A stretch of 64,000 nt of DNA from Aurantiochytrium sp. KH105 (lineage: Eukaryota > Sar > Bigyra > Thraustochytrida > Thraustochytriidae): contig BGKB01000005.1 of the NCBI GenBank assembly GCA_003116975.1, positions 620,388-684,387 on the forward strand. Reading direction: 5' to 3'. Position 1 is the first letter of the stretch; each line of letters begins with the position of its first letter. Of the stretch, positions 40,322 through 49,891 are shown piece after piece. The position numbers and the translations under genes were made by a program. The notes beneath the pieces are model-generated. The model did no database searches. It saw only the letters and a program-made list of their open reading frames with translations, and was not told the origin of the DNA.

Positions 40322-42145
40322 ATGGGGGCGGCAGAGGATGCGCCCGCGGGCGCCGGGGCCAACGGCCACAAGCTCACGCGCAACGCCAAGAAGCGGCGGC
40401 GCAAGAAGCAGCAACGCCAGGAGCAGCGCCAACTTGAGCAGCAAGAGAAGCAACAACAGCCACAGCAGCAAGAGGAGCTGCAGAAAGAGGCCTCCAAGCC
40501 CACGTCCACCGCCGTCGAGTACGTGCCGGAAAAGGTGGACGTGAGCCGCCTGGGCTCAGATTTCTCGGACTTTAAAGGCGTTTTTGAGCGATTCGCAGAG
40601 GCTGAACAGGCCGCAGGAGGCTCCGTCGCCGCTGTGGCTGAGGATCCTCGAGCGGCCGCTGCAGCAGAGAAGGATGCCAAGCGCGAGCGCGATGTCCTTG
40701 AGCTGGATGACGATGATGACGATGATGGTGATGATGTGAATGGCAAAGACAATGACGGGGAAGACGAGGATGCTGCTGCAAAGACAATCAGCAATGCAAA
40801 GCGCAAGAAACTCTCGCGATTCACCGTCGCCGAGCTAAAGCAAATTGTGTCGCGGCCTGACCTTGTCGAGGCGCACGATCCAGCGTCTCCGGACCCGGTT
40901 CTCCTCTTGCACCTCAAGAGCAGTCGTAGCTCGGTGGCTGTACCGCGACACTGGGCTGCTTTGCGCAAATTTTTGCAAGGTAAACGCGGTCTCGAGCGAG
41001 TGGCGTACAAGCTCCCTGATTTTATTGCTGAAACAGGCATCAACAAGATCCGTGCAGAGCTTGCAGAGCAGGAGGCGGCCAAGCAAGCACGTGCCATCGC
41101 GCGGGACCGTGTCGCGCCCAAACTTGGCGTCATGGACATTGACTATCAGGTCCTTCACGATGCCTTCTTCAAGCATCAAACCAAGCCGGTGCTCAAGGGT
41201 CACGGAGAAATTTACTACGAGGGAATGGAGTACGAAATGGACACTGGCAAATTTAGGCCTGGTGTGCTCTCTCCTGCGTTACGCAAGGCATTGGACATGG
41301 GCGAAAACAGCCCACCACCCTGGCTGTTCAACATGCAGCGCCATGGACCGCCGCCATCGTACCCTGGGCTACGCGTACCGGGAGTCAACGCGCCGCTTCC
41401 TGCGGGAGCCCGTTTTGGCTTTCATGAAGGCGGCTGGGGGAAAGCTCCTGTGGACCAGTTTGGACGACCTCTTTTTGGTGAAGGTGTTTTTGCCCAGACC
41501 GACGAGGATTCTACTGTCGCACCGAATACACCGCAAGGCAAGAGCAACAACACAGCTAACGAAGCTCAGGTTAATGGCGGCGCATCTTCAAATGCTGCTG
41601 CAGATCACTGGGGAGAAGCTGTGTCTGATGACGACGATGATGACGATGATGATGACGGCGACGAGGAGGAGGACGAGGACGAGGATGATAATGAAGACGG
41701 AGAGGGAAATAGTGGTGACGAGGCTGATCAAGAAATGGTTCAAAATGCAGAGACAAGGGCCAACAACGATCGCAAGCGTGCCGCTCCCACGGCTACCGAG
41801 CGCGCAGAGAATGGTGGTGATGATGATGATGATGACGAGTCAGGTCCTGCGCGCAAGCAAGCCCGACGCGACGAAAAGGATCAAGGCAAAGACGAGGACA
41901 AATCATTGTACACCGTTATTGAACAAAAGCAAACGTCGGTCGGGAACGAGACGTTTGCGACCGCGTACAAATACAAACTACAATCGGGGGCAACGGACGA
42001 GGGGCTGCAGTCCAGCTCAAGTCCATCCACCAAGACTGGAAAGGAGGACGAGAAGAAGACAAACAAGACTGGAAATGCTTCCCAGGAAAGGGAGGACGAC
42101 GACGACGACGATGCGGACGACCTTGAGCAGAACTTCAAGTTCTAG
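40322..42145 (+). CDS. SF3B2: Splicing factor 3B subunit 2 (SAP145/Cus1)
   Basis: The protein is 607 residues from the ATG at 40322. The first ~65 residues are basic and Gln-rich, followed by an acidic Asp/Glu stretch near 125-150. The conserved DUF382 domain spans about 165-290 ('LKQIVSRPDLVEAHDPASPDP', 'VPRHWAALRKFLQGKRGLE'). The PSP domain is at about 325-390 ('PPPWLFNMQRHGPPPSYPGLR', 'GWGKAPVDQFGRPLFG'). The tail is Asp/Glu-rich with a late 'QKQTSVGNETFATAYKYKL' motif typical of the family. This subunit holds SF3b (U2 snRNP) together at the branch point. The gene overlaps no other gene; the MFS gene is convergent and 212 bases away. Confidence 0.95.
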   Translation: MGAAEDAPAGAGANGHKLTRNAKKRRRKKQQRQEQRQLEQQEKQQQPQQQEELQKEASKPTSTAVEYVPEKVDVSRLGSDFSDFKGVFERFAEAEQAAGGSVAAVAEDPRAAAAAEKDAKRERDVLELDDDDDDDGDDVNGKDNDGEDEDAAAKTISNAKRKKLSRFTVAELKQIVSRPDLVEAHDPASPDPVLLLHLKSSRSSVAVPRHWAALRKFLQGKRGLERVAYKLPDFIAETGINKIRAELAEQEAAKQARAIARDRVAPKLGVMDIDYQVLHDAFFKHQTKPVLKGHGEIYYEGMEYEMDTGKFRPGVLSPALRKALDMGENSPPPWLFNMQRHGPPPSYPGLRVPGVNAPLPAGARFGFHEGGWGKAPVDQFGRPLFGEGVFAQTDEDSTVAPNTPQGKSNNTANEAQVNGGASSNAAADHWGEAVSDDDDDDDDDDGDEEEDEDEDDNEDGEGNSGDEADQEMVQNAETRANNDRKRAAPTATERAENGGDDDDDDESGPARKQARRDEKDQGKDEDKSLYTVIEQKQTSVGNETFATAYKYKLQSGATDEGLQSSSSPSTKTGKEDEKKTNKTGNASQEREDDDDDDADDLEQNFKF

Positions 42146-42181
42146 ATTGTGCGTAGGAAACGATCAGACTGCGCCCGAGCT

Positions 42182-42219
42182 GCGGCGATTGCAAAGGGCA
42201 CTCGTCCCGCAATCGCCGC
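42182..42219 (+). other. Strong 11-base-pair hairpin after the SF3B2 stop
   Basis: GCGGCGATTGC (42182-42192) is a perfect inverted repeat of GCAATCGCCGC (42209-42219). The 16-base loop contains a further GGG...CCC pairing. It lies 36 bases after the stop codon, in the 3' UTR of SF3B2 and antisense to the MFS gene's 3' region. Role unknown. Confidence 0.7.
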
Positions 42220-42225
42220 TCGCAA

Positions 42226-42315
42226 CCAAGGTTGTTTGGTCGATCATCAATGTCTGCCAAAATTGTTTGGCCGATCGTCAATGTCAACCAAGATTGTTTG
42301 GTCGATAGTCGTTGG
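42226..42315. repeat. 31-base tandem repeat in the 3' intergenic space
   Basis: Two full copies and one partial copy of a unit beginning CCAAGGTTGTTTGGTCGATC (starts 42226, 42257-42258 and about 42288), about 85% identical. It lies between the convergent SF3B2 and MFS genes. A further ATGGTTTGGTCGA copy is at about 42331. Confidence 0.75.
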
Positions 42316-42357
42316 TTCCAACCAACCAACATGGTTTGGTCGAATGGGAATCAATCA

Positions 42358-44100
42358 TCAACGTCGATGTGCTGTAACGACCGTCATCGTGCTATCCTCC
42401 ATCTCTGCCAAGAGATCTTCCTCGTCGGGGTCCTCATCGGGGACCGTGCGGCGACGCGACTCGTGGATTGGAACAAGGGGAAGAAGAGCAAAGAGCAGAA
42501 GCGTGGACAGGGCTTGCACGATCGCTGTGACGAAGAAGAGGCGACCGAAGCCAGAACGGTCAATGGCCAAACCACCGAGGAAAGCGCTTCCGCTCCAATT
42601 GAGCCGCGTAACGGAGTCAATGGAATTGAATCGTGCCCGACGCGCCTTTTCAACGTAGTCCATGAGCACAGCCTTTCGCAGAGGCCGCGAGCTGTGCTGC
42701 ACCGTACTGAGCATGTATATTCCGAGAATAGCATGCACAGAAGGTTGGGTGGCGTCTGCAAAGAATCCGAGCCCAGCAAGACTAGTGCATCCTAAAAGGC
42801 TGAGCACGATGCAGGTCTGAATGCGGCCGAGCCGTTTGGCAGCCCGACGTGATGCGAGTGAGACTGCAGTCATGAAAATGGGAAGTGCAATGTACACGAG
42901 ATTCACCGCGACAGGAGACAATCCGAGCCTAATTTTGAAGAACAAGGGGAAAAACTTGACAGTCATCCCGCTCCCCAAAGCCGAGATTACGTCGGAGACA
43001 ATGAGAATGGTGGAAATGTGCTGCTGACCAAGAAACCCGCCGCAGCTGCTGGGCACCACGATTCTTTGTGCGAGCAGCGGTGTTGCCCGATTCCCACGCT
43101 CATCGTCCATGATAAAGTCTTGTCCGAAATTCATTGGCAATCCGCGCGTGCCGTGGACCGCGGCGAGCGCATAGGGCTCGTCATCGTCGATCTGATCGCT
43201 CCTTTCGTTGTTGTTGATACTGCCGCTGCTGCTGCTGCCGGACGCCACAGGGAGTGGGCCAGAGGAACGTCGCTGATGTCGCGTTCTCCTGGCGCTCTGA
43301 AGTATCTGCCGCATCGATGATGATGATGATCGTGACGAGAACGAAGCCGGGACCGTAGAAGAATTGATGGGTGGTGTTTGGGATCGCCGCTGCTCCGCTT
43401 CGGCTTCGAGAACTTCGTCCACGAGGCGCTGGTAGTGTGCGGATGACCCACCCGGTGTGGACGGGATGTAATGGCTCTCGGACTCGTCTCCGAGCGCATA
43501 ACGCTCTGAAAAGAAGAAGAGAAGGCAGATCGGTATCGTCATGAGTGACAGGCCGACCATAAACACGAGTGTAAGTCGCGCTCGCGTCCATGAATTCCCG
43601 TAATGATAAAAGAGAAAAACGCAAATGATGGGCCCCGATACGGAGCTGAGCTGAATGAGTGCAAAGCGATACGTGTTGAATTTTGAACGCTGACCCGTCT
43701 CGACGCTATCGGCAAAGAGAGTGTCGATGCAAGTCGTGGAGATGCCTTGAAAAGCCCCTTGCGCGCACAGACCAACGGTGAGGGCCCAGAAGCGATTTCG
43801 GTCCGAAAGATCCGGCACGAGCAGAGCAGCCATGGAGCATGCTGTGGCCACAAGGCCGACTGCCCCCGCCACGTGTAAGAGGCGGTCTCGCTTTTGAGTA
43901 GCGTCGGCGCCCAGTCCTGCCAGGACCGCCGTCGCAGCCATGGCAATGCCTTGGAGACCTTCGGCAAGACCGACGTCGGCTGACGAACCCGTGATTTCCC
44001 GAAGGTATACGCTCAAGGTTGTAAAGGCCCACACGCCGCGCGAAGCGCTCATGAGAAAGGCAAACAGGAGTGCCAACTGCACGTTTTGGTTGAGGCCCAT
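42358..44100 (-). CDS. Major facilitator superfamily transporter
   Basis: The protein is 580 residues from the ATG at 44100. No other ATG is in frame upstream. The first helix starts almost at once ('VQLALLFAFLMSASRGVWAF'). I count six hydrophobic helices before a long Ser/Arg-rich central loop (about 205-320, with 'RRTRHQRRSSG') and six after it, the MFS 6+6 plan. Early motif-A-like sequence 'GLGADATQKRDR' follows helix 2. The substrate cannot be told from sequence. The C-terminus is acidic, with a double-acid cluster. Confidence 0.75.
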   Translation of the reverse strand: MGLNQNVQLALLFAFLMSASRGVWAFTTLSVYLREITGSSADVGLAEGLQGIAMAATAVLAGLGADATQKRDRLLHVAGAVGLVATACSMAALLVPDLSDRNRFWALTVGLCAQGAFQGISTTCIDTLFADSVETGQRSKFNTYRFALIQLSSVSGPIICVFLFYHYGNSWTRARLTLVFMVGLSLMTIPICLLFFFSERYALGDESESHYIPSTPGGSSAHYQRLVDEVLEAEAEQRRSQTPPINSSTVPASFSSRSSSSSMRQILQSARRTRHQRRSSGPLPVASGSSSSGSINNNERSDQIDDDEPYALAAVHGTRGLPMNFGQDFIMDDERGNRATPLLAQRIVVPSSCGGFLGQQHISTILIVSDVISALGSGMTVKFFPLFFKIRLGLSPVAVNLVYIALPIFMTAVSLASRRAAKRLGRIQTCIVLSLLGCTSLAGLGFFADATQPSVHAILGIYMLSTVQHSSRPLRKAVLMDYVEKARRARFNSIDSVTRLNWSGSAFLGGLAIDRSGFGRLFFVTAIVQALSTLLLFALLPLVPIHESRRRTVPDEDPDEEDLLAEMEDSTMTVVTAHRR

Positions 44101-44734
44101 CTTGTCACCCTTTTCCTGTTCTTCCTCACCCTCACCCTCACCAACTCGTTCTTGCGTCTCGCTCACGATGGCGGCGCGGGCGCTGCGTGTGCTGCTCCTG
44201 CTCCTGGTACCGCCGCCGCCACCGCGCGTAGACGCTCGAGCCCCGGCAAGGCGGAGCGCCTCAGTCTCCCGTGAGCCCGAATCCCAGTTTGGCCAAGGCA
44301 AGCAAAGCAGTTCACCTCCAGTCAGTCTGTCAGTCAACGGCGTGGAACTTGTCGCTCGCTAATCAGCCAGCTGGCTAGCCGAGCGAGAAGGGAGAGGGAA
44401 TCAAGCAAGACAAGGAACAGAAAACATTTGCTGCGCGACTGCGTGCATCACTTGTCAAGAATAGGCTATCAAATATGGTCAGGGGTCGAGGTCGATCGCA
44501 TGTTTGGTTGGCCGTCGAGGATTCAGGAACTCTTTGGGGAAATCGAGGGCCAGGAGAAATCGAGGGTCAGGTGAACGATTGGCCATCCCGGAAAGTGCGG
44601 CAACAGCAGCCAGCCACAGTCAGGACGAAAACGTATGATGTGAAAGCGAATGATAGGGACGAAACTCTCGCTGCAAATTTCAACATGTCCGAGTCAAAAG
44701 AAGGAGAGGGGAATGTTGGACTCGATTGCTGGCT

Positions 44735-44793
44735 TGCTTGCTTGCTTGCTTGCTTGCTGGCTGGCTTGCTTGCTTGCTTGCTTGCTGGCTTGC
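44735..44793. repeat. (GCTT)n microsatellite with CTGG interruptions
   Basis: About fourteen CTTG/GCTT units with two CTGG variants, upstream of the MFS gene and beyond the 3' end of the next gene. Confidence 0.85.
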
Positions 44794-44935
44794 AACTCTG
44801 TAAAGAGAAAAGCAGAAAAGAGAAAGCAGAAGAAAAAGAACGAAACGAAAAGGAAAGAAGAGAGCTGAGAAACGAAGAAGCACGCCTTCAAGTTCCTCCC
44901 ATCCCTTCTTGGCAGTAGTTGGCGCGATGATAGTA

Positions 44936-46174
44936 TCACGCCTTTGACTGCGCCGGTGTGGCCGCGGATGACGAGGAGCGGATGCAGCAACTACCTGCGC
45001 AGCAAGACGGCATGGACAATGAAAGTTCCGATTGCGAATTCCGAGCACGTTTGTCCGTCGGAGGATTCTTGGACCATGTGACGACACCTGCGCAGAAAGA
45101 AAGGATACTGCTGAGGAATCCAAGAACGACTCCAAAATTGCCTCCATAGCCAAAGTTTCCAAAAAGAGCCTGAGCAAGAAGCCAGTACGACAGCAAGGTC
45201 CATGAGGCCATGATCGAATCGACGTTCGACGTCAAGCTGGCGAGCATGGAGATGGTGCCCATGAGAAGGGGCGTGAGAAGGTCAAAGAAGACGCTTGGTC
45301 GAAGACTGAAAAAAGAACCCCAATCGTCGCTGCCAACGAGCGTGTTGATGCTATAGGTTGTGTCCAGGACCGTGACGTCAGTGTCGGTGCGCTCGATCCA
45401 AATGAGGCCCGGTCCAACGCAGGAGAGCGGAGACTCAAAATTGGTCAGAGGATAGCCATCCTCGCAGATGGTGGGGAGACGGTCAATGACGACAACAACG
45501 CCGAGAATCACCGTCAAAAAGCCTACAAGCGGCATGCCGTAAATGACAATGGACGAGAAAACTTGCGTTACGGGGGATGGAGTGCATTCCGAGAGGCGAT
45601 CCGGCGCGCGAAGCGTCATGCGCGTCGAAGGGGACTGTCCGTTGCGAAAGAGAACTTCAATGAGGAGCGCCAGCGCAGCAATGAAAACGAGAAAGAAACC
45701 CACAATAATGCCCATGTTTCCGGCGTAGCCAAAGGACCCATAGAGCGCAACGAAAATGAGCCAAAGAAAAAGACGGAACCACGTGTGCGCGATGGCCTCG
45801 ATGATCCAACCTGGCTCGGCAAAGTGAATTGAAATGGTCGCCAGCCCGAGGATCAGAGGGCTCCAGTGCAGCAGGAATGGGTCTGGCACGAACGTGAAGA
45901 CATTTCGCCATTGACCATTGACGTCGGCCACCGGACTCTCGGCGCGGTCAGTATTCCATCGCAAGGAGGGGCCGATGCACTCGTAGCTGGACGTGCCTGC
46001 TGCCATTGCAGGCGTCTCTGTGCATGTTTCCTCAAGGATTTTGAAGAGGTGGACAAGGCCAACCAGAACGACCAGGACGCCTGCGAGCAGCGTCGCGCCA
46101 CGCCCCACGGCTCCGAGGTTCAACATGTTCGCGAGCGCGTCCAGTACAAGCAATCGTGTTGGGGGTCTGGCCAT
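44936..46174 (-). CDS. Internally duplicated eight-helix membrane protein, family unknown
   Basis: The protein is 412 residues from the ATG at 46174. It consists of two similar halves (about 28-176 and 206-368). Each has a hydrophobic helix, a loop with two Cys ending in 'C-(I/V)-G-P-x-L-x-W', a pair of helices, and a final helix pair around a matching motif: 'ALYGSFGYAGNMGIIVGF' at about 143-160 and 'ALFGNFGYGGNFGVVLGF' at about 336-353. The paired Cys of each loop could form a disulfide on the lumenal or outer side. The end is Ser/Cys-rich ('PSCCAGSCC'), a possible palmitoylation cluster. I do not recognise the family. Four-helix units suggest a MARVEL- or COPI-associated-like fold, but that is a guess. 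Confidence 0.7.
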   Translation of the reverse strand: MARPPTRLLVLDALANMLNLGAVGRGATLLAGVLVVLVGLVHLFKILEETCTETPAMAAGTSSYECIGPSLRWNTDRAESPVADVNGQWRNVFTFVPDPFLLHWSPLILGLATISIHFAEPGWIIEAIAHTWFRLFLWLIFVALYGSFGYAGNMGIIVGFFLVFIAALALLIEVLFRNGQSPSTRMTLRAPDRLSECTPSPVTQVFSSIVIYGMPLVGFLTVILGVVVVIDRLPTICEDGYPLTNFESPLSCVGPGLIWIERTDTDVTVLDTTYSINTLVGSDDWGSFFSLRPSVFFDLLTPLLMGTISMLASLTSNVDSIMASWTLLSYWLLAQALFGNFGYGGNFGVVLGFLSSILSFCAGVVTWSKNPPTDKRARNSQSELSLSMPSCCAGSCCIRSSSSAATPAQSKA

Positions 46175-46522
46175 ATTGGCTGGGTCGTGTGCAGTCCCCT
46201 CTTCGCGTTCGTCGATTATACCTTCCTTCGTCACTGACACTGGCAACTGAGAGGGAGGGGGCTCGCCCACTCATTCCGCCAAATTTGTGGGTTTGTCGAT
46301 GGTGATCGATCGATTCTCATTCTCTGCCACTGATCGCGTGCGTCTTTTTACGGGCCTACGGGCCACTGTCGCTGCGCGGCCCGGCCATCCCTGATCTGAC
46401 AAGTGGTACCTACCACTACTAGGCCGGGGGGTCCTGCTACTTGCGCACACCCTGTTGAGCGAACCATTACGGCTCGCTCATCCGTCAGGTCCTGCCAACG
46501 GTTCTATTGCAAAGAGTGTGTG

Positions 46523-46538
46523 ATGCTCTCACGTGCAG
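46523..46538 (+). other. Possible first exon of the kinesin gene (ATG to CAG|GTGAGT)
   Basis: ATGCTCTCACGTGCAG is followed by a textbook GTGAGT donor at 46539. Joining it to an acceptor GGTTGCAG ending at 46701 keeps the frame of the kinesin and adds seven residues before its ATG at 46707. The intron would be 163 bases. The alternative is that the ATG at 46707 is the start. Confidence 0.45.
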
Positions 46539-46706
46539 GTGAGTGCCAACTTGAAGTTCAACTTGCTGACGCAGCACAGCCGCGCAAGGAATTCCAACGA
46601 GGGATACGGGGAAGGGGAAGGCTCGAAGCGAGCGTGCGCGGCAGCGCTCGCTTTGTATCCCTATTCACGCGCAACCGAGCAGAGCAAATACGTGGTTGCA
46701 GAAAGT

Positions 46707-49700
46707 ATGGCTACGAGCGGTCCATGGCCACGCGGAGTCGTAGATGACGAGGACAACGAGGACGCAGCGCGAATCCACGTCGCAGCACGCTTCCGTCCAC
46801 GCCTCGGCAAAAGCTTTGCGGAAAAGGCCCAATCCCGATGGAGACGTGAACAAAGCCTTTCCCTGATTCATGACGGACAACGCCGCTTCCTCTTCGACCA
46901 TGTGTTTGGCTCGACCCACTGCAATGCAGAGGTTTCGAGCAAAGTTGGTGTTCGCATTGTCGAAAAGGTGCTCGACGGCTACAATGGTACCATTTTTGCC
47001 TACGGCCAGTCCGGCTCTGGCAAGACCCACACCATGAGTGCTTCCGGCGGCCTCGTCGAATTCTGCGTCATGGCCCTCTTCAGTGGAGTTGCCCGTCTCA
47101 AGGCGGCTTCGCACATTTGCGTTTCTTCGTGGGAGATCCACAATGAACGAATCATTGATCTCTTTGCTGACGAGAGCACGCACGAAGGGGACGAGGGAGA
47201 TGAAGACTTGCGTGGTGCGACGCGCGACCAGACGCTTCGCATTCGCGGCGACGACTGCATTAAAGGATCTCCCACCATTGAAGGTCTCCAGGAGCTCCAA
47301 GTGCATTCATCTCGGGAAACACTTGGCCTTCTGGCGAGTGCTGACGCACGCCGTCACTGGAGGGAAACCTCGTCGGGTCCACGGTCGTCCCGCTCCCACA
47401 CTTTTGTACGACTCTCTGTCCATGAGCCTGCGCCAGAGGGAGGTGCGCCTTCAGCGTCGAGTCTTTTGCTAGTGGATCTGGCGGCCTCCGAGCGCTCGGG
47501 ACAAGCGGAAGGTGAGGCGCTTCTCGAAGGTAGTCACATGAACCGCTCGCTCTTGGCCTTGCGCGAAGTGGTGTCTTCGCTCACGGCGTCGCAATTGCAG
47601 CAGCAATATGTTCCGTACAGAAATTCTCTCCTCACTCGCGTTTTGCGTCAAAGCTTGGGAGGAAATGCATTCACCTCTATTATTTGCACAGCTTCAGATG
47701 CCGCAGAAGACGACCTTGAGACCGAAACGACTCTCGTTTTTGGATCTTTGTGCAGACGCATCTCGACTGCTCCAGTTCGAACTCGGGAGGACACTGACAG
47801 TGTTCCTCTTCCCATTCGTCATCAGGAAGTTCGCGCCAACAACGTGGGTGAGGAGGAGGACGAAGAAGAAGAAGAAGAAGAAGAAGAAGAAGAAGAAGCC
47901 AAGGCAACGAGCGAAGGTCGAAGCGCTGCTCGTCGTAGGACCAAATCGGTCAAGCAAACGTCGAGTCTACGGGCTGCTCGCAGCCATGATTTGCAAGAAG
48001 GAGAAGGCAATTCAGAGATCTCAGAGGGCGAACTCGCTTATTCGAGCGACAGCAGTGACAGAGGCGACGCACGTCTTGTCGCACGAGGCGAAGATGACGA
48101 AGGGGAACAAGGGGACGACGAGGAAAGTCTGAGCAGCCAGGAGGGCACCGAAAGTCCCGTCGGAGGGAAACAGAGACGCGAATCGATATTTAGCGTGGAA
48201 CCCCACGCTGATGCAGACCATCGTCTGCAAGACATCAAATCATGGGAACGCGAAATGCGTCAATGGTATGTGGACTCGGTCGAGTACAATGAAGAGACAC
48301 AGGAGCGCGCGCAGCTTGTGGAGGCTGCTGCCGTTCGCGTGGACAAAGAACGGCGAGATCGTGCAATGAGTCTTGCGCGACGAGAGGCAGTCTTTGTCGC
48401 AGACATGCGTCGACGCCGCTCGGAGCTTGACAGCATGAAAATGCAGCTCGAGCGCGCCGAGCAGGACGTTCTCACGCGACGTGAAACTCTCTTGCTGCGC
48501 GAGAACGCCGCTCGTGCGCTCGAGCATTCTCTTCAGCGCTGGCAAGCGAGGCTCGAGGCAAAGGAAACAGACATTGAGGCCCTCCAGGCAAAAGTCGCCG
48601 CGCTGGGGCAGGAACGAGATGAAGCACGGGCTGCGCTCGAGCTTGAGAAGCAACGTGCGACAGCTCCAAGCAAGGCACGCCGCAAGTCGGCGCCTGCGCT
48701 TGGCATCGTTTCATTCGGCTTTGATGATGACCTCGACGAAATCGCGTCCCTCCCCTTGAACGACATGTCTCCTACCTGTGCAATCGGTGCGTCGTCACCG
48801 CATCGGGCAGGATCTGGGACAACGACGATCATGGTTCCATGCAAGCTTCCCGAAGATGAAGAGGAAGTCATCGCAAGAAAGGGACAAGGGAAGAAGAAGA
48901 AGAAGCAGACTCTGTCGCCTTCTTCGACAGAGACGTACGGCGATAGCACCCGAGGTGTACAAAACAGCGTCAAAGAAGCGGAGGAACACGTTGAGCAAGA
49001 CAACAATGATGATGAAGATGGTGGCGCGAGTGAGGAGGACAGTAATCTAGGCATCGAAGATGATGTTCAAAGTCAGGAAGCGGAATCAACGTTTCACAGC
49101 CCTGGCCCTCGTCCCGTTACACTTCAGAGAAGCAAAAAAGGTTCATGTGTGTGCGGCGCGCGACGGGACTCAAACAGAAACGGCGAGAAGCGCGTCACAT
49201 GCGCTGGGTGCTGGCCTGGCGCAGGAGACAGAAACGAGGTAGAAAGACTTGGAGAAGGAGAAGAGGAAGAAGAAGAAGAAGAAGAAGAAGAAGAAGAAGA
49301 AGAAGAAGGAGAAGACGAAGACGAAGGCAACGACGAAGAAGAAGGAGGTCAAGGTCAACGAGAAAGAGAAGAAGAAAAGGACTTTGGAGGAGACATGAGA
49401 GACATTTTGTGCGGGCTCACAGAAATGTCGAGTTTGTCATCGACGATGGCGTCTGACAGACGTATTACCGAACAAGCCATTATGCGACTCGCGCAGGTCC
49501 TTGGTAAGATTCTTCTCATCGTTGTTCCCGTCCTCGCGCACGATTCAGAAAGTATCGGCAGTTGCAGCAGTGGAAGATCGACGCCTGGCTCATCGGCGTC
49601 GCCCCTCCGCGACTTGCCATACAAGCGAAGGTTGTTACGCAGACATTTGTCGGAAGCACGTCAGATTCTCATTGGAGTCTGCCGTAGGCGCGAGCTTTTA

Positions 49701-49766
49701 ATGCAAGAAAGTCCTCGACACGCGAGACAACCTGGCACGTTTCATATGGCTCAACAACAGTCTTGA
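46707..49766 (+). CDS. Kinesin-family protein with altered switch II (DLAASE)
   Basis: From the ATG at 46707 the protein is 1019 residues. The motor runs from about 20 to 365. Motifs are 'IHVAARFRP', the P-loop 'GQSGSGKTHTM', switch I 'SSRSHTF', switch II 'LVDLAASERSG', and 'VPYRNSLLTRVLRQSLGGNAFT'. The near-invariant switch II sequence DLAGSE is DLAASE here: the Gly that senses the gamma-phosphate is Ala (GCC at 47484-47486). The Asn three residues before SSRSH is also replaced. The motor is followed by an acidic poly-Glu run (GAA repeats), a Glu/Arg/Ala coiled coil (about 500-670) for dimerisation, and a second poly-Glu run near 850-870. The cargo-side tail has no known domain. ATP-binding residues look intact, so this may bind ATP and microtubules without normal cycling. 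Confidence 0.85.
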   Translation: MATSGPWPRGVVDDEDNEDAARIHVAARFRPRLGKSFAEKAQSRWRREQSLSLIHDGQRRFLFDHVFGSTHCNAEVSSKVGVRIVEKVLDGYNGTIFAYGQSGSGKTHTMSASGGLVEFCVMALFSGVARLKAASHICVSSWEIHNERIIDLFADESTHEGDEGDEDLRGATRDQTLRIRGDDCIKGSPTIEGLQELQVHSSRETLGLLASADARRHWRETSSGPRSSRSHTFVRLSVHEPAPEGGAPSASSLLLVDLAASERSGQAEGEALLEGSHMNRSLLALREVVSSLTASQLQQQYVPYRNSLLTRVLRQSLGGNAFTSIICTASDAAEDDLETETTLVFGSLCRRISTAPVRTREDTDSVPLPIRHQEVRANNVGEEEDEEEEEEEEEEEEAKATSEGRSAARRRTKSVKQTSSLRAARSHDLQEGEGNSEISEGELAYSSDSSDRGDARLVARGEDDEGEQGDDEESLSSQEGTESPVGGKQRRESIFSVEPHADADHRLQDIKSWEREMRQWYVDSVEYNEETQERAQLVEAAAVRVDKERRDRAMSLARREAVFVADMRRRRSELDSMKMQLERAEQDVLTRRETLLLRENAARALEHSLQRWQARLEAKETDIEALQAKVAALGQERDEARAALELEKQRATAPSKARRKSAPALGIVSFGFDDDLDEIASLPLNDMSPTCAIGASSPHRAGSGTTTIMVPCKLPEDEEEVIARKGQGKKKKKQTLSPSSTETYGDSTRGVQNSVKEAEEHVEQDNNDDEDGGASEEDSNLGIEDDVQSQEAESTFHSPGPRPVTLQRSKKGSCVCGARRDSNRNGEKRVTCAGCWPGAGDRNEVERLGEGEEEEEEEEEEEEEEEEGEDEDEGNDEEEGGQGQREREEEKDFGGDMRDILCGLTEMSSLSSTMASDRRITEQAIMRLAQVLGKILLIVVPVLAHDSESIGSCSSGRSTPGSSASPLRDLPYKRRLLRRHLSEARQILIGVCRRRELLMQESPRHARQPGTFHMAQQQS

Positions 49767-49891
49767 CAATTGCGAGTGCGAGAAGAGGAACGCGAATCGA
49801 CTCGCTGCATCTCAGTCGACGAAGTGCGCGGATTTACCACGACGATGGTAGTACTCAAGGCTGCGCATGATCTCGAAGAGAGAGAGAGTGA

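Noticed and set aside
40845..42308. A 487-codon plus-strand frame inside SF3B2
   Set aside because: It is an alternative frame of SF3B2; the DUF382 and PSP domains are in the other frame.
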